From Amphimedon queenslandica (Eukaryota > Porifera > Demospongiae > Haplosclerida > Niphatidae): 38,159 nt of DNA. Below the pieces are notes generated by a model. The model saw only the letters and a program-made list of their open reading frames with translations. It did not search any database and was not told the origin of the DNA. The position numbers were made by a program, and so were the translations under genes. Shown piece after piece: positions 11,573 to 21,458 of the stretch (positions are counted from its first letter, which is position 1; each line of letters opens with the position of its first letter). The stretch is taken from positions 1,149,831 to 1,187,989 of the forward strand of contig NW_003546242.1 in NCBI RefSeq assembly GCF_000090795.2, given 5' to 3'.

Positions 11573-13219
11573 ACACCATTGCCACAGACTTTTACCCCAG
11601 TTGAGTCAAGGAAGTCTGAACCTTCGGTTATTTCATCTCTGAAGTAAGTATATACTTGACAATGCATGTTTAATGTGCCTTTTTAGTATGCACAATGATG
11701 ATTTTTTACTTGTAGGCAATAAAAAAATCATTTGTACTTTATTTGCTTCTAAAACAATTGATAAAGTAAGCCACTACAAGGCTAATGCATGTAATACTTC
11801 TATTCCTTGTATATATTCATGTACATTGTATTTAGGTTAAAGAACCTTTTCCAATTCCTCAGATTTGAGATGAAACTTAGATAAATTTGAACATTGGAAA
11901 ATTTACGAAGCAAGATAAGAATTACTTTGTGCTGACTCTTGCTACGATGCTTTGCACTTTTGTGACTAGACCAAGTACAGCAGATTGTGAAATACTACCA
12001 AAAGAGTTTGCAGTGAAATATCCTTTATTGAAGTGTGTAGTAGGTTATATAATTAATTTTATTAGCCCAGTCTCTTTTTTATTATTATTTAAAAACTAAT
12101 TTGGTAGCATGTGTATGTATAACAATTAAATGAGTTTTATGTAATATTATGATTTTAGTATCATTTTAATAGCATGCTTGGAAGACATACATTTATGATG
12201 AACATCAATCATTAGAGGCCTTCTCCAAGTAGGAATGCTGAAATCTCACAGAAAGCCATAAAACTTAATTGTACCAGCAAGCATCCTTGTCCATTGCTAC
12301 AACTAAATGCTGAAGTTCAAGTCGCTAATGTAGGAGAGCTAAAATATCAAATGTCCGCTGGGAAAGATTTATTGAAGGTACGAGATTTGTGGAAGAAAAC
12401 CTTTATTGCTTGACAAACGGAATACTGAACAATCCAAGGCGTATCATAGGGACTATCCATTGTACCGTACATCCTCCTTTGCTAGTTTATTTCTATTCAT
12501 AAAATTATCAATATTCTTTTGATATTAGATTTTGTTGGATTTGATTAAATTTTGCAGAGGACAAATCTTTAGGAAGAGTTCCTACTAAATTGGAATACAC
12601 GGCAGACTGCTATAGTAAAGTATGCAAAGAGTCACAGTAGACCAAGTGATGGCTTAAAGTATGCATTGAGAGAACAAGATTCAGATGTAGGTGAATGAAG
12701 TGAAACGTTATGCTTTTTATATTTTATAAAAATTGTTATTTATTTGTTACTATTAATCATTATCTCTCAGTAGAAATGACAGCTTTGAGATGTCTTGGTT
12801 TTTTATCATGACGTTAAGTCAGGACAAATTGTAAGTGTCGTGATGAGATGAAAATTCCTTATATTTATGCTAAAGGATGATATCATTAAATACATTCTAA
12901 CACATGAAGTTTAATGCCCATACTTAATTTTGTTTAGGGAGGGACACCAACTAAAGTATGTATTGATTCATCAAATAATCATCCTCATATACTTGAAATT
13001 GTCGATACTGAAAAAGAGACAGTGTCTCAGTACTTTATTGTGGTAGATCAGCAATTGACATGTAAGTGTGGCAAAGTTAGTAGTGTTCTTTCTCTCATTG
13101 CTCTCCATTATGTTGCCAACCCTTCCCATAGCTTTGTCACACTTGAGAGAGCACAGAGCCTCAACAGTGTCTTTAATGAGATGTCAACATCATGGAGACT
13201 TATCAGGAAGAAGTACTAG
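11573..13219 (+). pseudogene. Eroded multi-exon gene of an uncharacterised metazoan family
   Basis: Several exon-like blocks follow in order on the plus strand. 11573-11643 reads TPLPQTFTPVESRK between AG and GTAAGT. About 11881-12045 contains FVTRPSTADCEILPKEF and KYPLLKCVVGY. About 12210-12480 contains NAEVQVANVGELKYQMS, VRDLWKKTF and, after a frameshift, YHRDYPLYRTSSFASLF. 12587-12690 contains EEFLLNWNTRQTAIVKYAK. About 12938-13219 contains HILEIVDTEKETVSQYFIVV and FVTLERAQSLNSVF. The order (a D/E-rich helical block ending KYPxLK, an LWKKTF block, then a block ending in a ligand-like F-V-V fold) resembles a widespread, unnamed family seen in sponges, cnidarians and fish. Stops near 12408 and a frameshift argue for decay. 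Exon limits are approximate. Confidence 0.45.
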
Positions 13220-13664
13220 TGGAAATGACACAGAGAAGGAGCTAGTGACATAAACAGAATGAAAGTCTTTGTTCAACAGGTCAGCTAATGAAGTGTTAGA
13301 GTGATAGCAGACGTTTTTCACAGTGGATACATATAGCTGTGCTTGGTTCTTCAAAATTATGGTTATTTCACAGACACGGAAATATGATTTGTCAGGGTCA
13401 CAGATGATGATGACATTGCATTGAAAATGGCAACTGAAGAGACTTGACATGCAGTTAGAGACAGGAATGCATCCCATTTTTTACATGGGCATATCAGCGC
13501 ATGTGCAGTACTGACTCCTTTGTACTTAAATTTATAATGTTCAAAAGTCAATTGATAATAATTATGAAAATAGCTCAAACGGTGAAATTACAATTTTGCT
13601 CTCATGTTACTCTGTTTAGTCTACAAGGTAGAAGCAATAATGATTAATGTGAACAGTACATATA
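13220..13664. other. Spacer with no recognised gene
   Basis: Two overlapping minus-strand frames (13190-13578) show no recognisable domain and no splice support. I see nothing else in this stretch. Confidence 0.4.
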
Positions 13665-13877
13665 CCTTAATCCTACTATTTTTAGCATCTACTAAATTTA
13701 GCAATATTAGCGAGAGAGCTTTTAATCGCTAAATTAAATAGACACCAAAATAATTATTATTCATTGTAATGGTTATTATTCATGGCAAATTTGGTTAAAA
13801 ACACTAAAATTAGTAACGCTAACCATGACTGCTGATTTCGCTAAAATTAGTAGACGCAAATAATAGTAGGCTTAAGG
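13665..13877. mobile_element. 213-bp TA-flanked MITE
   Basis: The element begins CCTTAATCCTACTATTTTTA and, read from the opposite end, CCTTAAGCCTACTATTATTT. The inverted termini run about 38 bp (GCATCTACTAAATTTAGC against GCGTCTACTAATTTTAGC), with TA at 13663-13664 and 13878-13879. There is no coding capacity. The interior repeats AGCGATTAAA/GCTAAAT words. Confidence 0.8.
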
Positions 13878-14183
13878 TACTTTACATTATTGTTTACAAA
13901 GAACTTTTTAGCCTAGTTTCATCTCTAACAATAAGCAGTGAGAAAAGACATTCTACAGAAACAAAAACAAATTTTATGCAGCAAAAATAGTTTTTACTGA
14001 CCTGGAAATACTCAAGTAACTTTAAGTATGCCAAGTTAAATATAATATTTTTAAGGTTCCGGTATACCTTGTTTAACTGTTAATAATCTTTTTGCTTTAA
14101 TTAGAACGTACCATATTAATTATAATAGTTAGATTAAAATTTATAGATACAGTATATATTTTTATTTAGGAAGTTATAATTTT

Positions 14184-17074
14184 TAAACTTTTGTACCATG
14201 CTTGGAGGCATGGCTATTATTCGTCTTGGGCTCTTGTTTAAGAAGCCCAAACTTTTGAAAGAGCAAGTCCTTATCTTGTAACCAGTCTGACAGTTCTCTG
14301 ATTGATCCTGAATTTGGGTAGAGAGGCTGTGCTAGTTCAGGTAATAGCCCCGTAAAGTAAAAGTCCCTCAACTTTGGTAGAATGCCTTCCCATAGCTGCT
14401 CATTCCATTCAACCCTCTCTATATGGATGTCTACATTTGTTCTACCTTCAAAGTCACACCACTTTCTTCCTGTACAAAACATTGCTGCTTGTATTTGATA
14501 GTAGTAATTTTGAGATGAAGTGGGCCCAGGCTGTCAGCAGTGAGGCAACAGACCTTTAAAATGTAAATCATCTACTAAATTCTCATTCCTGCAGTTGTAT
14601 GGATTTTTGAACTCTACTAGTCCATGATGGTTGTCACTCTGGATCATAATGGACTTGCTTCTAGCCAAGGATTAGATTTGGAGACAACAAGGCCACTGGC
14701 TGAAAAAGAAAGATAGGGAGATTTCTTAAGGTACTGGGATCGAGAAACTCCCTCATTTTGACTACCTCATACTGTGGCATTATTTCCTCTAAATGTCAAA
14801 TAAACTACCTTTTTAATGAAGTTGCAAACTTTGGTATTTGGTCTTCTCTTCGAAACTTCTATGACAGATGTTATTCTCAGTTTTCTCTCTGCTAACCATA
14901 CAGCATTTGACCAAAGCTGTCCCTGTCCTCTTGTGTCTCTTTCTATCTCTTTTATTTCGTCATCTGTCACTTTAACGTATGTTGAGTAATATTAGTACAT
15001 CACATCTTCCAATATTGACTGAGGATACTGCGGGTTAGCAACATCTAATACACACTGAGAGCTATTACGCTGACTATAATCTTTTTGTGTAGCTGTTTGC
15101 TACTAGACCTACTTTGTTTCGAAAACTCAGTTGACTTTCTCTTTCTGTCTATTTCTATGAGGCTTATTCATTCCTTTGAAACACTGTCAGAAACTGGGTT
15201 TGGTTTGATACCAGTTACCTTCTCCCATACTTTTGGACCCCAATCACCTCCAATATCTTGTCTTAAACCTGCATTAGCACACCTCCCCATCCAACCTCCT
15301 GCCTGAGATCTATTAATCTGTTTCCCTCCATCGAACTTTGTGTGGATGTGCATCCACGACTCTGCCAAGTTAGTTGTAAAATTTCCTATTAAATGTCATA
15401 AATTCATAAGTTGTATAGAAGCAATAGTAAATCGAGTGCATCCATCTGAAATAGGTGATATGACCAGGGTTAAGCTTCAGTGAGCCTTCAATAATAAAAA
15501 TGGCTCATTTGATTACTCTTATTTGGAGCTAAATTTCAAGAAAATTTAAATAAATGGTTCTTGTACTCTAATGCTCAAAGAAAACTTAAACCCCTAATTG
15601 CCCTGCCTATGCAGACTGTCTACTTATTAATAATTAAAAATATAATTTGATATTAATAATATTATATGTACCTATTAGATTTTCAGCTTTGGCAATAAGA
15701 CGGCCAACTATCATTTGGATATCACAGAGCATCTCAGGATCAATTGGAAGAGGTTCAGTTAAACTGTTGTCAACAGTAGTTGAATCATCTGATGCATCTA
15801 ACCAGTAACTCATTTCATCTTTTGCTAACTCGGTGATGCAATTAAGGTGATCAGATACAGGTTGAAAATGATGAGTCTGTAACATTTTCGCTGTTCTAAC
15901 TTTGTTGAGATAACTTGCAGCAATCTGCACTGCATTCATTGTGATGCCCAAAACAGTGGAATGGCCCATTGCATAAATCATGTAACTTTTGATTGCCTCA
16001 TGTCGGTTAGCTTGTGCCTCTGAGCTTCTCATTCTAATGGCACACCTTGCAGCAATTGTTAACCTCTTTCTCATCCCTTCTGTTAATTTACCCTTTCCTT
16101 TGTATTTAGGCTTTTCCTGGACAAGCTTCTCAAGGGAGGATTTATAACATTAATAGAATGGTTCGCGCACCCTAGCTTTTTGATTGAACATCCCCAAATA
16201 GGAACATGAGAGATTAGAGATGGTTAAACAGAGCTACCACCATCAACCAATGAATTTAGTATATCTCAAACCATGCTGTTTTTTTGCAAGCTAGAAGCCT
16301 TCCAAAATAATTTCCATTTCCATGGATGAGGATGGGTTATCCCAATTTCTGAGACACTCATGTGCTGGTGTTGATGTTTTCAATATGTTGTTGATGATCG
16401 CAATATTTTCTTAGTCTCCATACCAATTATAATTGTTACCCCTGATTTCGCATTGTATGAATGCTTATGTGACCTCTTACACCATCCTCTATGAAGTGTA
16501 ACTGTTATGGCTGGAACCCCATTATATTATAAACCTTTTGCAACAGCTATTTCTTTTTTCTCTTTACCAGCATCATCTATTGATTCCTGCAAGATTTCCA
16601 TCCACCATTGACCAATTTTTTTTCTGAAGCTATGAATGACCTCTTTGTCATCACTGGAACTCCTAGTGCAGACATTGTTTTCTGTAAATTGGAATGACCT
16701 CCTCTAAGTGACATCTGACCCCATACTGCTGTTAAGTTACATTCCCAGTAGTCTCGTCTGCTTAATCCAGAAAGTTTGTTTGATGTTGGAAATGTGATTT
16801 TATGACTGCAACTACACTTAGCACTAAGCACAGATGCCAGTCCATCATGCTTTGTTTCTTTGACAAGATTTACAACTCCTGAAGTGTAAAATCTTGAGTG
16901 TTTGGAAACAGCTTCAGTATACTTTATTAAGTTACCCAGATTGACGGTTCGGTTTTCAGTTGTGATGGTGGCAGTCATAGTGTAGTTTCTGGCCTTTTTC
17001 TTGTTTGGAAGGTATCACTTCATGAACTTTCCAAGGTGTTTGTTTGATTTTTTCTTATTCCTCTTATTACCCAT
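14184..17074 (-). pseudogene. Mutator-like (PF20700-type) transposase fused to YqaJ-type nuclease
   Basis: Start at 17074 (MGNKRNKKKSNKHLGKFMK, then an in-frame TGA at 17017-17015), continuing into MTATITTENR. The Mutator-like part follows: AVWGQMSLRGGHSNLQKTMS, LGVPVMTKRSF, GVPAITV, CKRSHKHSYNAKSG, then MRKRLTIAARCAIRMRSSE near 16070. A 286-bp intron at 15671-15386 joins exon phases exactly, leading to INRSQAGGWMGRCANAGLRQ and GPKVWEKVTG. The YqaJ-type nuclease is last: EIERDTRGQ, SKRRPNTK, then VEFKNPY (the E-x-K active-site strand) and MFCTGRKWCDF, ending at 14184. The aspartate expected after the NPWLEASP stretch falls in a frameshift. Several stops and frameshifts (16577-16074, 15165-14970, 14760-14480) show an old copy. 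Confidence 0.8.
15386..15671 (-). other. Intron of the Mutator-YqaJ gene
   Basis: On the minus strand the donor is AATAG|GTACAT and the acceptor TTAATAG|GAAATT. Joining them gives AENLIGNFTTNLAESWM in one frame, linking the reading frame that ends at 15634 with the one ending at 15168. Frame continuity across the junction supports a real spliceosomal intron. Confidence 0.7.
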
Positions 17075-17339
17075 CTAAATAATGACTATTTATCTATAAA
17101 TTGATGCTAATATACATCTACCTTGAAGTTCTTGTAACAGTCTCAACAACAATAAGCCTGAGAGCGATTTTTTAAATAATTATGATAAATACCATGTTAA
17201 TTAGAAATAATATTATTAATTGAAATAGTTTAATATTATTTTATGAACAATATCTTCCCATGAAGGACTATTTTTTAGCGGTCATCTATCATGCTATAGA
17301 AAACATCTTACTTAAATTTTTATTTGTTTATTGCCAAAG

Positions 17340-17588
17340 GGAATGATGATAAAAGGGAATGACTGGACTTTTAAGGTAAGTTTACTGATGAGCTGCAAAT
17401 CCGGCACAAAAAATCCTGGCCATATGCCTATCAAGCCACAATTACACAGCAACTGCTGATGATAACTAGTCTCAGTAAAATTTTATCTTTAGGGCTTTCC
17501 AGTCAGTCCCTCGGCATATGGCATGTGTGTAAGTAGACAAACTCCTGGAACAAGACTTCGCAGTAGAAGGAAGTTAGCTGACAAATAA
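17340..17588 (+). pseudogene. Two exon-like blocks inside the TTAA element, plus strand
   Basis: About 17339-17374 (after AAAG) encodes GMMIKGNDWTFK and runs into GTAAGT. After about 118 bp, TTATCTTTAG precedes 17494-17588, encoding GFPVSPSAYGMCVSRQTPG then TRLRSRRKLADK and a stop. The phases match across the junction. No family is recognised. It may be the end of a second transposon gene or a captured host exon pair, read opposite to the main gene and outward to the right terminus. Confidence 0.35.
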
Positions 17589-17783
17589 ATTTTTAAGAAC
17601 AGGCTTTGGCAACGTGATTAAATCTTTTTTTGCTTAAAATAACAAAAATAACACCAAAATACAATAGTAAATAAGTTGTAGTAGTAGTTGAGGACAATGT
17701 ATAGAGGAGGAAGTTGTATAGACGAATAGACAGCAGGCCTAAACATAACTCATTAAAATTCATTGAGTTGGTAAACCGGAACC

Positions 17784-18218
17784 TTAACAGACAAGAATTT
17801 ATTCGCAAATAAAACTTTCATTGCAAATGCTATGTAAAGTAGCTAAATATTTCTGTTCCCCAAAATTTGCAAGTCATGAAAAATTGTGGAAATCTAATCC
17901 CATAAAATGGGTTCACATTAAAACATGGAGATTTTACTAAAATAAAATCTGCAAAATTAAGCAAATTTTATAAAAATTGCCTAAAATTTTGGGCTTCATT
18001 AATTTTTAGCTACAATCAAGTTATGCCACAATCAACAACATTGCTCTGCTGTGGTAATGGCATTTGCTTACTTTTAATTGAGGTATATCCAACTTTTCTT
18101 TAATATATTGTATTTGTAAGTACTGTAACACCTTTATGAATGTATTCCCACAAATTGAAAAATTCCAAGTTATTGTTAAGAATAACAATTATTTAACATG
18201 AAAAATTTAAGACAAAAC
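17784..18218. other. AT-rich spacer
   Basis: No coding sequence is recognisable. Weak inverted similarity exists between CCCCAAAATTTGCAA (about 17859) and AATTTTGGG (about 17987-17995), which could be the ends of a degraded short element. Confidence 0.35.
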
Positions 18219-18415
18219 AAGGTTACGTAGGATTTTGAACAACAAACGAAAATACGAAATAAAATCCTACTCGCGATGCAAATTCTACTCTCCATTGTAC
18301 TTTAATGTTATTATACAAAAATTACAGATCCCTTGCAAAGTAGAGTAGAATTTACGTCACAAGTAAAATTTTCATTTCATATTTCTGTTGGTCCTTGCGA
18401 ATCCTACTCAACCTT
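18219..18415. mobile_element. Foldback MITE, copy 1
   Basis: This is a near-palindromic 197-bp element. The left end is AAGGTTACGTAGGATTTTG; the right end read inward is AAGGTTGAGTAGGATTCG. Inner arms pair over most of the length, including AAATCCTACTCGCGATGCAAATTCTACTCTCCATTGTACTTT on the left (positions 18262-18303) with its imperfect inverse at about 18330-18380. The copy at 21134 shares the same arm sequence. Confidence 0.75.
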
Positions 18416-21133
18416 TTTTTTAACTTTTTTTATGTTCCTGTTTGTCTTCATATTTTACTAATATTTATAAAAGTTTCTTAGTTGCCCTTGTGATGCTTGT
18501 TGATTTTAAACAAACAATAATTTTCTTTATTATTATTATCTTTTTTATGACTTTACATCATTTATGAGACACAGCATTGCATGGACATGCTGAAGGAATA
18601 TCAACTATCCTGATGACAAGCGAAATTAATACTAGTCTTGACACAAGTCCTTGTTTTAGAAGCTGTGAGGTGAGAGTGTCCATCTTCCCTGCAATGTTAC
18701 AGCTATTTCTGTTCTTCCAGGCTGTTGTCATTCATATTATCATTGCATATTGTAACGTTTATTAATTGTTCGTTTTTGAAACGAAAATAAAATCACACTC
18801 GATAAAACAGTAACATGTAAGATTAATACGTTCTTTTAGCTGGAAACCTCCACTAAAGTATTGCAGTAGTTGTTTCTAACCATAGCATGGTCAAAACATA
18901 AATTGCTTCTTCAGAGTTGCAGATCCAAGCATGCGCGACCACACCAGAATTTTGGAGCACATGCTTTTATAGTTAACAAAAATGTGGCATGCAGCTAAGG
19001 TGGCTCTATCCAACTGTCACAGTATCAATTCTTCCTTACTTGAAGAATGATCAGATGGGACATGGACATATGCATAGACTATTGGAGTAGACTTGTGTAA
19101 GAATGATCCTTGTAGCACCAACTGATACTGAGATACACACAAACAACTGGATTGACAGGACTTCTGACTTGATGATGATGATGAAAAACGGCGGCTCAAC
19201 AACGCCAATTTTTGGCTTTTCTCTTAGACAAGGTCTAGTGCCACGCTATGGTAACAATGGAGTCCTCTGGTCAAGATAAGGTCTTCTATAAAGTCTGGTA
19301 AGCATAGGAGCTCGTATTCCCGGTATAGCAAGGCTGCAAAAGTCGTGGCATCCATTTTATTTGGGAGTGAATCCTACTTAGTAACGCTACCGCGTTACCA
19401 AGAGTAGATAATAGTTAGAGAGAGTGTCGAACTGCAGTATGATAGCTGGAATATGACCGCGTAGAACTGTCTTGCAAAATTTTTGGGCATTCCCGCATAC
19501 TTGGTTTGGCTGAGTAGAAAAAAATGGCTGCCTAGTTTGCTGATTAAGGTTTACTGGCCGTTTTGGAGTGTCTGCTATAGCTGTACTGCATAGCTGGCTT
19601 CAGCAGGATTATAAAGTGTACTAGTACAAAATTGCAGTTTTGTTGATTTTTCACATCAAATCTACTGCACAACTAGCATACGACAGGGATGATTCCATTC
19701 GAATAGAGTCAGCCACATATACATACATTATATTAACAACACTTTCTATTTAAAACATGTTATTTTTTTGAAATTTATATATCTTATTTATTTATCTATT
19801 TCTAGCATACCCATTTTGAACAGCATAATTAACAGCTCAACACCCTTCACTATTCTGTTTACAAAAAGATTGCTTTTAGTTTTAAAATACTAATTTTGTA
19901 ATATTCTAGAAATGTTGATTACCTTTCTATACATGATCAAGACACAGCCATTGACTACATCATCATAGCCAACAGTGATTCTACCAAAAGAGATCTACAA
20001 TGTCCATCCCAAAATATTGACCAGTGTGAATCATCCAACACAATTAACAGAAGTAACAGAACACTCACTTTCTTCGCATTTCTTGAATTTTCTGAACAAT
20101 AGTATCATAATAAATCACATGAAAAATAATATTATTAAGTATATATATACCTGCATCGATAGTGGTACTATAGATTAAGTATATGCAATGCAACACGCTT
20201 GAGACAACACTGAGTCTGTAATCAAGTGTAATGTGACTTTGGAAATCTAAATAAATGAAGCACTATGATGCAATGGATTCGCCTGCTGGAATTCACCTAA
20301 GTGACATGTGTTACTTGTACTTTGATATTTTAAACAATTTGAAGAAAATTATTGTTATTGACTGCATATAGTTATAATGATCATTGAAATAAGATATAAG
20401 TGTGGTCAACTAAATCATGGCACATGGGTAAGAGGAAGAAGCAAAGCTCAATTCATTTTATTTTAGGATCTGAAGCTCCATTTAAAGAAACAGTTCACAC
20501 AAAAGTTTTTTATAGATATTTCAAAGACACTGGGAGAGTTTAGTTGCTCCTCCTTTCCCTAGTGACGTCTGAAAAATTTTCAACGAAGCTAAATCACAAA
20601 CTTTGATCAACTGTAACTGACAGACAATGAAGTTAGGACAAAATTGTTCTATTAATTTTTTGCTTGATGATTATCTACCTCTGCAGCAAATCTCAGCACT
20701 GTAGAGTAAAACACAAGCTTTTGCTTGAATTGAAGTCCCCTGGTTTAGCAGTTAACAGCCACTGGATGCATATCTAGCTTTAAAAAAGCAATTTTATCCG
20801 TTGCTAGAAGAAATTTTGCTCTAGACTGCTCAGACAAAAAGATATGTATTTTGAAGTCAATTAAACTATGTGGACAGTATCACAGAAAGACGATCCAACT
20901 GCTTAGTACCTGCCTACACAAGCGTGGCGAGTCCAATAATTAAATTTTAATGAAAGCATACAAAATGCTGCTACCAACATCTCCATAGAATTATAGCATC
21001 CAGAGTTTCAATCACCACAATGAACCATAACTGATAGCTTTTTGTGACATTCTAATTATTATACACAAAATTTTGAAAAAAAAGATTGAGTAGAATTTAT
21101 TTTCTGCTATTTTGTTAGAAAAGTAATGAAAAC
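18416..21133. other. 2.7 kb with no confidently recognised gene
   Basis: Short frames only. A possible first exon at 19256 (ATGGAGTCCTCTGG..., good start context CAACAATGG, running into GTCTG|GTAAGC) would encode MESSGQDKVFYKV. Nothing downstream confirms it. A small hairpin GTAACGC-TACC-GCGTTAC lies near 19382-19400. 19700-21130 is AT-rich and featureless to my reading. Confidence 0.35.
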
Positions 21134-21344
21134 AAGGACAAGTAGGATTTTGAATGACCAATTACTCAGAACGACTGACTAACCATACCAACAAAAATAC
21201 AAAACGAAAATCCTACTTTCGTGATGCAAATTCTTCTCTTCATTGTACTTTCTATGTTATTATGTAATAACATTGAAAGTACAATGTAGAGTAGAACTTG
21301 CATCACAAAAGTAGGATTTTTGTTTTGTATTTTCGTTGGTATGG
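21134..21344. mobile_element. Foldback MITE, copy 2, right arm truncated
   Basis: The hairpin of 21183-21344 is almost perfect: CCATACCAACAAAAATAC at the left pairs with the GTTGGTATGG end at the right, around a centre TGTTATTATGTAATAACA near 21262. The left arm extends outward to about 21134 (AAGGACAAGTAGGATTTTG), but its right counterpart is missing. The break at 21344-21348 coincides with the presumed hAT terminus at 21349. Confidence 0.8.
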
Positions 21345-21348
21345 GTAG

Positions 21349-21415
21349 CAGTGTTACATAGAGAGGGGGGGCACTGGGATTTCCCCCTCCCCACATTAGG
21401 TTTCCCCCCCCAATC
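21349..21415. mobile_element. Left terminus of the hAT element
   Basis: CAGTGTTACATAGAG then GGGGGGGCACTGGG resembles the C-A-G...GGGGGGGCACTGGG ends of ZNF862/ZMYM-type hAT transposons. The eight bases just outside (ATGGGTAG) match ATGGTTAG, the sequence predicted at this point of the interrupted foldback MITE, at seven of eight positions. No right terminus was found. Confidence 0.5.
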
Positions 21416-21458
21416 ATGCTCATTGTCACACCATTGATATATTATTTACAACTAAATT

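Larger units (their letters stand above)
14055..17783. mobile_element. 3.73-kb TTAA-flanked DNA transposon (Kolobok-like)
   Basis: The left end is GGTTCCGGTATACC (14055-14068), and the right end read inward is GGTTCCGGTTTACC (17783-17770). Thirteen of 14 bases match. TTAA lies immediately outside on both sides (14051-14054 and 17784-17787), as for a TTAA target-site duplication. The minus-strand Mutator-YqaJ gene fills most of the interior, ending only about 115 bp from the left terminus. TTAA targets are known for piggyBac and Kolobok; the encoded protein is not piggyBac-like, so Kolobok or a related Mutator-like group is the better guess. Confidence 0.75.

Noticed and set aside
13190..13578. 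Two overlapping minus-strand frames
   Set aside because: Partly antisense to the last exon of the eroded plus-strand gene; no recognisable motifs.
17593..17808. 71-codon minus-strand frame spanning the right end of the TTAA element
   Set aside because: It crosses the terminal inverted repeat and has low-complexity T/L/Y content; not credible as a gene.
18577..18765. 62-codon plus-strand frame (MHGHAEGISTIL...)
   Set aside because: No domain, no splice-supported partner and no homologue recognised.
19017..19208. Serine-rich minus-strand frame
   Set aside because: Driven by a GATGATGATGATG run; no family or splice support.
19382..19400. Small hairpin GTAACGC-TACC-GCGTTAC
   Set aside because: Seven-base arms only and no U-tract or gene context; too short to interpret.
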